This document shows positions 27,144-36,245 of a stretch of DNA of 64,000 bases, in pieces (position 1 is the first letter of the stretch; each line of letters opens with the position of its first letter). The translations under genes and the position numbers were made by a program. The stretch comes from Mesostigma viride. Taxonomy: Eukaryota; Streptophyta; Mesostigmatophyceae; Mesostigmatales; Mesostigmataceae. The notes under the pieces were generated by a model that was not told the origin of the DNA, made no database searches, and saw only the letters and a program-made list of their open reading frames with translations. The DNA lies in contig RPFO01000041.1 of NCBI GenBank assembly GCA_009746045.1, positions 6,075,323 through 6,139,322 on the forward strand. Reading direction: 5' to 3'.

Positions 27144-28073
27144 TCAAGCGCTGGTGCTGCCTGAAGAAGCCGCTGGCCGTTCCTCAGCTATGGCCTCCTC
27201 CTCACGCTCCTGCGCTGTGCGTGCCACCGGTGTCCCCACGCGCGGAACTGAGCGGACCTCCTCCGCGTTGTAAGGACCCAATACCCGGCTCACCGGCCTC
27301 CCGGCTGGTGTCTGCTCCACTGGCAGCCTAGGCGCACTACCACGGCGATACCACTGCAGGTTCCTGACCCACCGACTGCCACCACCCCGCCTGTCGTTTC
27401 GTGACCCCCGACCAATCTCAGCAAAGTCGTGTTCTGGCTCAAACGGGATATGCAACTCCGCCCTACGCCGAGCTGAGTAGCCCTCGTTTGTGCCGTCCCC
27501 TTCGTCAATCTGCTGTGACGAACGAGCTATGATGCCCGTTGGGCGATCCACGAACTCGCTGTGAAAATCCTCGTCGGTGACGTCCCGACCGGTGATGACT
27601 GTCACCGTTGGCCCACACGCCCCCGGCCGGCTCTGCAACCTTGGTGTGTCCAAGGTCGACCAAATGCCTGCTGGACGTGTCGTGATCACCCAGTGATCAG
27701 CGTGACCACGCGCCTCTTGGATCAAGATATTGACCAGGTGCTCACACGTCTGAGCCACCACTTCAGCCGAATCCCACGGACTATCGGCCTCGCGCGTCTG
27801 CGCGTCCCGTATGATATGTGACGCGTCGGTCCCCTCCCCCAGCGAGCTTGTCGCCACCCAGTGGTTATACAATCTGGTACCACCTAAACAAATGGCCACC
27901 AGCTGGCCCAGCGTCTCACGCGCTAAGTCCAGCGCCTGAATGGTGACGTGCCCGCCCTGGTACGCAACCTCCAAACTGTAGATCAACGAAGCAATTTCGT
28001 CGCGAATAGCGACGAGCCGCTCCGTGCAGACCCGCCCCGTTTCCCCTGGCGACGTCGTCGCCCTTATCCTCAT
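27144..28073 (-). CDS. ORF0 candidate of RT-B
   Basis: An open frame upstream of gag in the position of the RT-A ORF0. The first ATG of this frame is at 28073 (MRIRATTSPGETG). A Pro/Ser-rich start in another frame (MSAEARVETPESSP at 28290) may be the true N-terminus, lost by a frameshift. The middle, ETLGQLVAICLGGTRLYNHW, loosely matches the EELDNAISSLTGYQRNLQNW region of RT-A. The C-terminal third is Arg- and Glu-rich. Function unknown; homology to the RT-A protein is only suggestive. Confidence 0.45.
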   Translation of the reverse strand: MRIRATTSPGETGRVCTERLVAIRDEIASLIYSLEVAYQGGHVTIQALDLARETLGQLVAICLGGTRLYNHWVATSSLGEGTDASHIIRDAQTREADSPWDSAEVVAQTCEHLVNILIQEARGHADHWVITTRPAGIWSTLDTPRLQSRPGACGPTVTVITGRDVTDEDFHSEFVDRPTGIIARSSQQIDEGDGTNEGYSARRRAELHIPFEPEHDFAEIGRGSRNDRRGGGSRWVRNLQWYRRGSAPRLPVEQTPAGRPVSRVLGPYNAEEVRSVPRVGTPVARTAQEREEEAIAEERPAASSGSTSA

Positions 28074-28324
28074 CACCACAGGGTCGTTTGCCGACGGCCC
28101 TGCTGCGTTCCGAACACAGCAACCCAACCTCCTTCCGCAAGACCCCTCGCAACGTAGGCGGCCTGCACAAATGTAGAAGCGTTGGATGGGTGGGAATAGG
28201 GGAAAAATGCGTTCTCGCGCGCTGGCAACTCGGGAGCTGCTTCGCGCCTGGGGATGACTCAGGTGTCTCGACCCGAGCCTCGGCCGACATGAAAAACCTT
28301 GCACAACAGAAATGCAATAGTACG

Positions 28325-28973
28325 AGTTAGCGAGCAGCCAGAACTGTGAGTTCCTGGTCTCTCGCGCCACACAACGGGATGAGCCAAAGTTGCAAAGGCA
28401 GCAACCTTTTAACCCGTGCACCAAGCCACGACCACGGTGAGCGGTTCCACGTCCAATGTGGGAGCCTCGGTTCGTGCTTGCCAAGATAGCTGGTCATCCC
28501 CCATGACCAAGCTATATCCTTTGCGTTGTTCCTCGTTCCCATCGGCGTGACGAGGCACGTGCAGGCAGGCAAGCAAATCCTCAACGTCCACTGGCATCAG
28601 TGCAGAGCCAGGACGAACTGGATTTGCCTAGACTCTGCAACCTAGGAAGTACAGGACCTGTCACAAGCCTGCAAGGCCTAGTATCCTTGCAGACCTGTGC
28701 CAGTTCCTGTAGTCCACCAGTCACAGGCTGCTGCTCCTCTGGTCTACGTGGACCACAGTCACGTGATAGTCAGGCTAAGCCTGTGCAGGCACGGCCTGCC
28801 ACGTGTCCTGTCCACTATACCAGAGGACTGTACCCTAGTCGGCCACGGACGGCTAGGACTTCGGGACCTCATATCTTTCTCGTCCCTTGTCTGTTTCAGG
28901 CGGTCAGCACGGCGTTGGAAAGGTCTTTCCAAACTGCATCCACTTAGCATATTGGTTGCCCAAAATGCTAACT
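28325..28973 (-). repeat. RT-B 5' LTR (right copy)
   Basis: Mate of 20512-21160. The sequence after it on the minus strand is CGTACTATTGC, similar to the CGTATTAC that follows the RT-A and RT-D LTRs, so the three share a non-TGG primer-site region. Confidence 0.9.
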
Positions 28974-29023
28974 CTTCCTGCAAGAACCATGGCGGAATTC
29001 GTGGCATTCACTCTCATACAACT

Positions 29024-29735
29024 TTTGCCGCTGGGCGAGCTCTCCTTGTGGAACATGACCAACTGCCTGACCTCAAAAGCGCTAGACAAATCACGGGCAG
29101 CGTGGCATCCTTGAGCCGCAGCTTGGCGGTCGTATCCTGTAAATGCTCTTGGTATGCCTCTACTACCTCGGGTGAGTAGGTGCCCGCTGACAGCCCCCAA
29201 GGCTGGACCAGCCCAAAGCCCTTGACATCGAGCACGTGCCTATGGTTGCACACATGCATGAGCTCCTTGCACCACGCCGTCTTGACCGCGTAGGATTTGC
29301 CATGTGGGTTATCCTGTCGCTTGGCTGCCACAGTCTTGACATGGCTTACAGTGCGATCTATCATGCCCATATTGCCGTGGTCCTCACGCCCCACGATGAC
29401 CACGGCCTCCATCCCCGGCAAACCTTGCACACAGCGGAACTGCTGGTCTAGCATGAGCTCCACCACGGGATGAAAGAAAGCTAGGCTGATCTTGATAGCC
29501 CTGTGCAGGTCAGCCTCAAACATGTGAGGCAGCGGCTCAATGTAGGTGACCTTGCTGAACCTATCCTTGACTATGAAATAGGTGTCCCCCCCTTCCATGT
29601 GCATGACATCCCCCACGAGGTACCCTCGCTCCAAGGGTGGGGTCTTGGCATGCATGCCGCCTACGCGACTTCTTCCTGATCTTGATGCAGGCAGGACACT
29701 GAGCACGCACATTCTTCAGCTCGTTGTATAAAGGT
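29024..29735 (-). pseudogene. RT-C integrase, truncated
   Basis: Carries GDVMHMEGGDTYFIVKDRFSK (first Asp), LMLDQQFRC (second Asp) and GMIDRTVSHVKT, where the expected third acidic residue is Asp or lost: RT-E has GIIERAIRSIKT at the same place. The zinc region (MHRAYGH, CPAC) is in an adjacent frame at 29700-29830. It ends abruptly inside the domain at the RT-A LTR boundary. Confidence 0.65.
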
Positions 29736-29855
29736 GCCCCCAACATGTGTGCCCCCTCTACTTCGGCTTGGGCCTCATGCCCGTACGCACGGTGCATCTG
29801 GTATGCTAACAGTTTCAGGGTGACAGCCTGAGGTGCAGTGGCATTGTCAGGATTC

Positions 29856-30615
29856 TCAACAGGTGGGGTGACTACTGGCTGGGGTAGTGACATTTGCTAA
29901 CTGGGCAGCTTCAGAGGCTGCACGAAAGGCCGCCCGTGTGAGCACCTTGCCAATGTGAAGATCCACACTAGGGTGGTGTGTACCGAGAACATCTGCCCGC
30001 CCAGCATTCTCTTGCACTGTCACATCATTCCTCATAGGCCCAACCGCCCCAGTATCTAGCTGGGGTGCTGCAGTAGTGCTTGGTCGCTCGGCGTTGTACA
30101 CACCCGACCTAGAAGGCACCACATTGCTTAGGTCACGCATTGTAGATCCGTGCTCAGAAAGCACGTGATCCTGTCGCGACAGTGCCAGAGCAGCATCAAC
30201 GGATTGCGTGAGCACATCACGGAATGAGACAGAGGATGCAGTCACGTGGCTTTTAGGAACAACTTCAGGCTCTACGACGGCCCGGTTCAGCGTGACGCAT
30301 TGAGCAAAAGAAGGGGTATCGAGCGAGCTCTCACGGACTTTCGTGCTGCCCGTCGCTCTGCCCACTCCTCGCGGGTGCCGTGGACGACGATGCGCTTGGC
30401 CTTGCACGCCTCCACGCTGTGACCACGCAGAACGTCGTGGCACTTGCGGCAAAGGTTGTCCTCGAGCTCCAGGTCCGGGCGAACCCGGCAGTCATCCCGG
30501 ACATGGCGACGTCCGAAGCAGCGCTCACAGCGTTGCTTGCGGTCAGTAGACGCCCCCTGCTGCCGCTTGGCCGGGGGATTATCGCCCTTCTTGTCGTCGC
30601 CACCATGCCCGCGCT
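29856..30615 (-). pseudogene. RT-C double zinc knuckle and linker
   Basis: One frame encodes RCERCFGRRHVRDDC and then LCRKCHDVLRGHSVEAC, two Cys/His knuckles matching RCTRCGMKYHLRPTC and LCHKCHGPPHGDPKDC of RT-E. A Ser/Thr-rich linker follows. Frameshifts separate it from gag and from the integrase. Confidence 0.6.
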
Positions 30616-31490
30616 TAATTGCGCCCGCGCTGGCCCCCGTTGTTGCCGTGGCCGACGACCTTTTTCAGGATGGCCGTAAGCTCCGACCGCGTAATTGGAG
30701 CCTCTGCACCTGAAGAAGAAGACGCGCCAGTATCCACCTTGCGCAGGGATGGCAGAGCGGCCGAGGCAGTCGGCTTGGACTGCGCACTCTTGAAGCATGA
30801 GATCAAATACAGCATGCCCTCGTCGAAACTGACAGCACTCTTCTTTTTGAGTTCCATCGCTATGGTCAGATGCACATCCGACGACAGGTCGCATTTCTTG
30901 AGAAATCGATCGCACAGGAAAATGGGCTTGAGGGTATCTAGCAGCTTGTGCTTGTGCACGAAGACCTGGAAATCACGTGCAGCCCCGGGCAAATTTGCAT
31001 AGCCCTCGAAGTCGTTGAAGGCTTGCTCGTCGGCCTCTTCCTTAGACCGCGACAAGTGGGCGTCCAGACCGTTGTAAAAAACTTCCCAGGTTTGCTTGTT
31101 GTCGTCCGCAATGCGAACTAGATTGGCAATGTTCGGGTGCTTGGTTGTACTGCAGAGTACTGCACGGAACTTGCCAATCAGCTCCGAATCTTTGTCCGCG
31201 CGTCCATCGCGCAGACGCTTGAGTGCAGCCAGAAAATCTGCTGCGTCGTCCGCCGTATAGTCAGCAGGTAGATCAGCGGGCACCTCCGTTTGCTTCAGAG
31301 GCCCGCGATTCAGAGCATCGTCAGCAGCAAGCATCAAATGCTTAAACTGCTTGGCCAGTTCAGGTTGTGCCACGAGGGTTTGCATCACCCTCGTGGCCTC
31401 GTCCGCACTAAAGCGTGGCAGGACGGACCCTGCGGCCTCGCCACTTGGCGCATCTGTGTGTTCTCCCGTGCGGCTCCGTGTGCCGGAAGC
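30615..31490 (-). CDS. gag: Gag (capsid part) of RT-C, about 290 aa
   Basis: Starts MASGTRSRTGEHTDAPSGEA at 31490 and is open to 30615. A helical capsid-like region includes TWEVFYNGLDAHLSRSKEEAD and SAVSFDEGMLYLISCF. A Gly/Arg-rich end (GHGNNGGQRGRN) leads towards the knuckles in the next frame. It resembles the RT-E gag in layout more than in sequence. Confidence 0.65.
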   Translation of the reverse strand, partial: ASGTRSRTGEHTDAPSGEAAGSVLPRFSADEATRVMQTLVAQPELAKQFKHLMLAADDALNRGPLKQTEVPADLPADYTADDAADFLAALKRLRDGRADKDSELIGKFRAVLCSTTKHPNIANLVRIADDNKQTWEVFYNGLDAHLSRSKEEADEQAFNDFEGYANLPGAARDFQVFVHKHKLLDTLKPIFLCDRFLKKCDLSSDVHLTIAMELKKKSAVSFDEGMLYLISCFKSAQSKPTASAALPSLRKVDTGASSSSGAEAPITRSELTAILKKVVGHGNNGGQRGRN

Positions 31491-31511
31491 CATCGGGACG
31501 TGTATGAACAC

Positions 31512-31829
31512 AAGTTAAAGCCCCCGACCGGCTAAGCTATGGCGGTCGGACACGTTGAGCTTGGGAGAATGAGAACACAGAGAACCGCTGTCGGAGCTGG
31601 CCAACCACAGGCTTATGTCCTAGCCAGCAAAGCCTATCCGGTTAGCCGTAACCGTGGGACAGACTAGCTGTCTGTACCGACCCGGATAAGGCCCCGGACT
31701 GGGGCCTAGGTGGCGCCGGCCCTAGGCGCCGCCCTTAGACCGATCGACCGCATCGGACGGCCGGATAATAGTAGCCGGCGGCTTAGCGGACGCTAGCGGA
31801 AGGCGTGCGGACGGACTGTCATGGGGAAC
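31512..31829 (-). repeat. Possible RT-C 5' LTR
   Basis: Read on the plus strand it starts AGTTAAAGCCCCCGACC and an AACT lies at 31826-31829, matching the AGTT...AACT termini of RT-A, B, D and E. It sits directly upstream of RT-C gag. There is no second copy to confirm it, so boundaries are guesses. The region also has strong CCGACCGGC-type inverted repeats. Confidence 0.35.
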
Positions 31830-32295
31830 TTAGAGCCAGATGCTAGGGCTCTAGAGTTACTCAACTTGGAGGTCATGTTTCCCACGCGGCTCGAGGTACG
31901 CATGTGGGAAGGCCGCGCGGTGTACATCGTTGACAGAGACGGTGACGCCATGCGCCAAGCAAGCATCCCGGTGAGCTGCTACAGCTCGGACACGGGGGCA
32001 GTGCGTGTCTCGACGGTCAACCGGGTCGAGGCTGGGTTGCGCGACGCGGTGGTGGAGGTCCGGATGGGGGAGGTCACGGCAGCTAGGGGGGCTGTGCGTG
32101 ATAAGCATCGGCCGTGCATCCCAACAGCGCTGGTGGGACGGGCCTCATTGCAGAGCACGTGGGCGGCGCGACAGCAGCCGCAAGCGCGGCAGGCCCTTTT
32201 GCGTCAGCACGTCACCAACGCGGTGCAGCAGCAACAACTTTCTCATCTCCCGCGGCAATCTCAGTCACAAGTGGTTGTCGCGACAACCGAAGGTA
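31821..32295 (+). pseudogene. Unknown ORF upstream of the methyltransferase fragment
   Basis: Starts MGNLEPDARALELLNLEVMF and is open for about 158 codons before a frame change. It contains VRMWEGRAVYIVDRDGD and a Gln-rich stretch. No protease or capsid motif is evident. Its first codons may overlap the putative RT-C LTR, so the true start is unclear. Confidence 0.35.
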
Positions 32296-32520
32296 ACTTC
32301 TGTGCCGACCGATGTTGTGGCAGAGTCGCGGGTCTTGTCCGAAGGGGTTGTCTTGCTGGAATTGTTTGCTGGGATGGGAGGGGGGCTGCCTGGTTTTCTC
32401 GCTGCAGGCGGTACGTGCCACACGTTGATCGCCGTGGAGCCGTCTCCTACCGCTCGGGCAGTGTACAGGCATCACTGTGCCCAGTTGTCTGCCCTGTATC
32501 CATCTCAGTTTCCTCCGTCT
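32296..32520 (+). pseudogene. Cytosine-5 DNA methyltransferase N-terminal fragment
   Basis: Encodes LLELFAGMGGGLPGFLAAG, which matches C5-methyltransferase motif I (FxGxGG, S-adenosylmethionine binding), followed by VEPSPTARAVYRHHC, which resembles motif II and the helix after it. The frame then runs straight into gypsy reverse transcriptase at about 32520, so motifs IV (PC), VI (ENV) and VIII are absent. A deletion inside a retroelement that carried a methyltransferase is inferred. Capture of DNA methyltransferases by retrotransposons has been reported in other algal lineages. Confidence 0.6.
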
Positions 32521-32819
32521 GCGTGGACAGACCGTGTCGTCGCTAGATTTGCGTAGCGGCTTCCATCAGATCAAGGTCGTAGAGGCAGATCAGCGCAAGC
32601 TGGCCTTTTGGGGTGGGACCCGTCTGTACGAGTGGGTTCGCATGCCATTCGGACATCGCAACGCTAGTGCGGTGTTCCAACGTGCCATGGACCAGGTGCT
32701 GGCAGGGTTGCCATTTGCAGCCTGCTACATAGACGATGTCATTGTCTTTAGCGAGACGTATGACCAGCACTTAGCTCACCTCGATCAGGTTCGGATCGCC
32801 CTAGATAAGGCCAATTAAC
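32521..32819 (+). pseudogene. Gypsy-1 reverse transcriptase, N part
   Basis: Classic Ty3/gypsy signatures: SSLDLRSGFHQIKV, MPFGHRNASAVFQRAMD and CYIDDVIVFS (catalytic YIDD). Interrupted at 32819 by RT-E; the frame continues at 41313. Confidence 0.9.
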
Positions 32820-33274
32820 AGTTAGATGAGATGCTTAGGCTGACACACGGATTTCCGGCCTGCGCGCCGCGTATTGCCTACCGCGGCTGAGCGGGACACC
32901 TCAGTACAGTACGGCAGGGTGTACGGTACTGAGGTGTCATGTGGACCGATGTGCGGTTAGTGCCAGACTGTTCCTAGGTGCTAGCTCGACCCGCCAGGTC
33001 CGGTGTAGCCGGGCCTGACGGGCCGAGTCTTAGCTGGTTGCTAGTGACGTGGTCGCATGGCATTGCAGTGTACAGTTGTCCACTGGTCGTGTGCTGCAGG
33101 TAGCACCGCCATAGGCATATAGGCGTAGCACTGGGGAGTGCCACAGCACCCGAGTCTGCCCAGTTCCATTCTGAGCCCTCAGCTTTCATCGCTCTCTCAT
33201 TGTATTATTGTAATACAATCATCATTCGCTCTCAGCTTTCGCAGTTGTTCGTCGTCCCTAGTCTCCATCCAACT
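32820..33274 (+). repeat. RT-E 5' LTR
   Basis: Contains a long hairpin with arms GACACCTCAGTAC (about 32897) and GTACTGAGGTGTC, which may act in transcription termination or RNA folding. The mate is 40858-41312. Confidence 0.9.
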
Positions 33275-33318
33275 TGGACTGAAAAGTTCGATATTTTTTT
33301 TAAAGCAAAAAAAAAGAT

Positions 33319-34990
33319 ATGGCTTCCAACAACGGCAACAACGGCAACAACAACAAGGGGAAGGCGCCTGCCAGGCGCACCTCACCCCGCCTTTCGCCGG
33401 AGGGCACGCCCTCCACCACCGATGCGAGGGTGACGCCCAACGTCCCTTCCGCACGGTGGTCGCTGACCAACCCAGGCGTCGGGGCCCGCAGGTGGGGCCC
33501 GGCGCCCGGGGGATGGCGAGCGGCGGCCGTTTGCCACTGGCGGTTCGTCCGCCATGGCACCTGGGGGGCAGGTCCCCCGGGCACGACGTTCCCCCGTCGC
33601 AGGTGACGGGGGTCGTGAGCGGAGTGATTCCTCCGAGGAGGATGGCGAGGTGCCGCCTGCGAGGCCTCGGCCTTCGCTTGAGCTTTCGTCGCAGACACCT
33701 GCGACGTCTGGCAACCTTTCCGTGGGCCGACAGATGGCCACCATGGACATTGACCGGTATGGGGAACATGTTCCGCCCCCGGTCATGTTCGGGCGCCCAC
33801 CCCATTTTCTCCCCCTTGGGGAGGACGACATCCCGGCGTTCATTGCGGTGAACGGCCGGATCATGCTCAACGTTTTCAGTTGCTTCCAGATGAGGAGATA
33901 CACGCGATAGAGGTTCATCGGGTGCACTCGCTGATCGAGGGGCGTCTTAGGATGCAGTCCCACTGGTTCAGGTGGCGGTTTGGCTGTACTGTTTCGCCAA
34001 TCGGCCGAGGCACAACCCCGGCACTGTTGATCAGTGGGCGTCCAGGCAGCGCCAGAGAGAGGCGCTGCGCGTGGTCTCCAGACCAGAGATCGCGCTGACT
34101 CCGTTGCCAGCGTGGCCCCAAGTCACGCCAGTTGGCTGGGGCCCGGATAGGCGTGAGGCGGCTGCGATGCCGCCTGCGACGGGGCGCGGGGCGGCAGACG
34201 CCCCCAACACGCCCATGGGTGGTGAAGCCACCCAGGACCCTCTGGCAGGTCAGAGGGTCCAACCTCAGCCGCAGGCTCCCCCGCCCAGCGTGGGGGGCCA
34301 GGTGGCTGAGGAGGCCACCGGGGTCGCAGGGACCCCGGCGGCGACACAAGCGCCCGGGGTCGCAGGGACCCCGGCAGCGACGCCGGCGCCTCCGGCGCTG
34401 GCGGGGGATGCAGCCCCCATGGAGGGTGTCACGGGCACCTCCAGCGGCTCTGGGGGGCAGGCCCCCTCTAGCCGCAACAAGGACAAGTCCCTGGCAGGGC
34501 CGGAGGGGCCCAGGGTCCCACCGCAGCTGGGCAGCAACCAGCACTGCTGGAGGGCGACCTGCAAGGTCGCGACTTCATCACCCTGGTGATGAGGCCGTGT
34601 GGCGTGCCATACAGACAGCCACAGCCTCCTTCCGTGGGCTGGCCGACAGGAGCCAGCAGATGCACGTCGCGGAGGCGGGCAGCCTGGTGTGTGCAATCAT
34701 CACGCACATCCTGGGCCTGCCCAACCTCCAAGAGGGCACACGCAGGGTGTGCGACGACCTGCTGCCTGCCCTGCAGGCTCTCCTCTCAGGGAGGAGGGTG
34801 CAGGGCAGCAGGGTGCGTCTGGTGCGTTTGCTGGAGCTCCTACACAACGCCATCCTGAGAGGGGCGGGTAGGTGGCTAACTCTGCCTACCTGGTTGCATC
34901 ACAATCTTACTAACCCTACTGACGATGAAGTGTCCCTCTCTCCCACCTTCCATGATTGGGAGGAGGCCCGCAGCAGGAGGCGGGAAGTGA
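33319..34990 (+). pseudogene. RT-E ORF0-like region, multiple frameshifts
   Basis: Starts MASNNGNNGNNNKGKAP at 33319, then changes frame several times. Pieces include a Ser/Pro/Arg-rich section, a Pro/Ala-rich section (GTPAATQAPGVAGTPAAT) and a helical C-terminal piece. That piece contains VCDDLLPALQALLSGRR and LVRLLELLHNAILRGAGRW, whose spacing resembles DLALLSLLTRGVRSRERQV and LASLREWIPAGWELL of the RT-A ORF0. Placed before gag, it is probably the divergent ORF0 of this element. Confidence 0.45.
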
Positions 34991-35021
34991 CACACACTCA
35001 CACCCCCACCAGCCCACCCCT

Positions 35022-35989
35022 ATGTTGTCTAACCCTCCTACACAGCCCATGTTTGCCCATCCTGCTCAGCTCACTCAAGTAGCACTTCCCTCTCAGCAGG
35101 TCTCTCCTGTGAATGCTGCAGCAGCAACACCATCTTCTCCCTCTCCCCCTGCATCCCCCTCTAGGTTGCCCACTTACAATGAAAACCGTCCTGTGGATAG
35201 GATTAATGTCAGGGGGCTGCCTGAGGGGTATACTAGGGAGCAGGGGAATCATGCACTTCTCTCTCTGCAGCTGGCTAGGGAGGAACTGAATGTCAAGAAT
35301 TGGTTTGGATCTCTCATGCAGGGGGATTTCTACCATCAGTCCTCTTCTCAGATTCAGAATCTCATTCTTGTCTTCCAGCGTAGGTATCCCAAGTGGCAGG
35401 ACACGCAGGCTAGGGCAGTTTGGGAGGCTTTCATGAAGGAGCTAACTGACCTCCTCTCCACCCCCTCATCTGTGGACATATATGGGGCATTCAGGTGGGT
35501 AGAGGAATACAGGGTCACATCAGTGGACTATGTGGCTGAGACAAAGAAATATGAGCTAGCCATCAAAGCACGTCCTGATGTCCAGCAGCTAGATCACAAG
35601 TTCTTGCTGCGTTCTTCCTTGAGAAACTCAAACTTGACAAAAACACCTACGCTATGCTTGCCACAGGAATGGCAAAGTACTGGGAGGACATGAAGGAGGC
35701 ATTGGATTATATCAAGCTGGCCTTGGCTCCCCTTAGCCAGGGGGCCATGGGCACCTCTGTAAAGAGGGTCAGGGGGGAAGAGAGGGAGGAGGAGGATAGG
35801 GAGAGGGAAGACAGGAGCAAGAGACCTGTCACTATGGCAGAAGTCAAGTCCCTGCTGGGACAAATGTTTAAGGGCAAGGGCAAGGGCAAGGGCAAGGGCA
35901 AGGGCAAGGGCAGGGGCTGGGGCAAGGGCAAGGGTAAGGGGCAGTCTCCCTCCAAGGGGGGCAGCTCCAGCAACAACAACAACAACAGT

Positions 35990-36040
<51 letters not shown>

Positions 36041-36245
36041 AACAACAACAACAACAAGAAGCAGGACAAGGAGGACAAGTCTTCTCAGCGGTGCACCCGC
36101 TGTGGCATGAAGTACCACCTGCGGCCCACCTGCCGCAAGAACGTGGACGAGCTGGGGCATTTGGACGTCCTGTGCCACAAGTGCCACGGGCCGCCCCACG
36201 GTGACCCCAAGGACTGCAAGCGGCCTCCTTACGGCAAGAAGTGTG
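35022..36245 (+). pseudogene. gag: RT-E gag with double zinc knuckle
   Basis: The ATG at 35022 (MLSNPPTQPMF) opens a copia-type capsid (LPTYNENRPVDRINVRGLPEGY and on). A frame change lies at about 35650-35690. The second frame has a Glu/Arg-rich segment, a Lys-Gly repeat (KGKGKGKGKGKG), a poly-Asn run and two knuckles, RCTRCGMKYHLRPTC and LCHKCHGPPHGDPKDC. It then continues without a stop into the integrase, so gag and pol are one frame after the shift. Confidence 0.75.
35969..36057 (+). repeat. (AAC)n microsatellite encoding poly-Asn
   Basis: Almost uninterrupted AAC triplets encoding about 27 Asn between the Lys-Gly repeat and the zinc knuckles. RT-A gag has a shorter Asn run after its knuckle. 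Such tracts expand by slippage and probably form a flexible linker. Confidence 0.9.

Larger units (their letters stand above)
20512..28973 (-). mobile_element. RT-B, complete LTR retrotransposon
   Basis: An 8,462-bp element flanked by the 5-bp duplication CTTCC, inserted in the RT-A 3' LTR. The 649-bp LTRs (20512-21160, 28325-28973) look identical by eye and end AGTTAGC...GCTAACT. Minus-strand order: ORF0, gag, integrase, protease-like, reverse transcriptase, RNase H. Identical LTRs mean very recent insertion, yet gag and pol contain several frameshifts. It is therefore either a defective copy mobilised in trans or affected by base-calling indels. Confidence 0.9.
8607..29023 (+). mobile_element. 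RT-A, LTR retrotransposon with four nested insertions
   Basis: Its LTRs are 616 bp each once nested DNA is removed (8607-8688 plus 11331-11864; 19941-20511 plus 28979-29023) and begin AGTT and end AACT. Internal order: ORF0, gag, integrase, protease-like domain, reverse transcriptase, RNase H. Nested in it are PB-1 (5' LTR), M1 (between gag and pol), PAL (reverse transcriptase) and RT-B (3' LTR). Removing M1 and PAL with one target-site copy each puts all pol pieces in one frame. The LTRs differ at only about half a dozen places, so it is young. No 5-bp duplication flanks it: viral DNA lies left and RT-C right, implying a rearrangement. Confidence 0.85.
29024..31490 (-). mobile_element. RT-C, 5' part of a related retrotransposon
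   Basis: Minus-strand gag, double zinc knuckle and integrase, cut at 29024 where the RT-A LTR ends. The two-knuckle arrangement and integrase sequence are closest to RT-E. Protease, reverse transcriptase and 3' LTR are missing from the window. RT-A probably inserted here originally and the other half was later lost. Confidence 0.7.

Noticed and set aside
27144-28484. 446-codon frame beginning inside the RT-B LTR
   Set aside because: The first 137 codons lie in LTR and leader and lack similarity to RT-A ORF0; only the part from 28073 is kept as an ORF0 candidate.
35707-36078. Minus-strand frame with long poly-Leu
   Set aside because: It is the antisense of the (AAC)n and GGCAAG arrays of RT-E gag, not a membrane protein.
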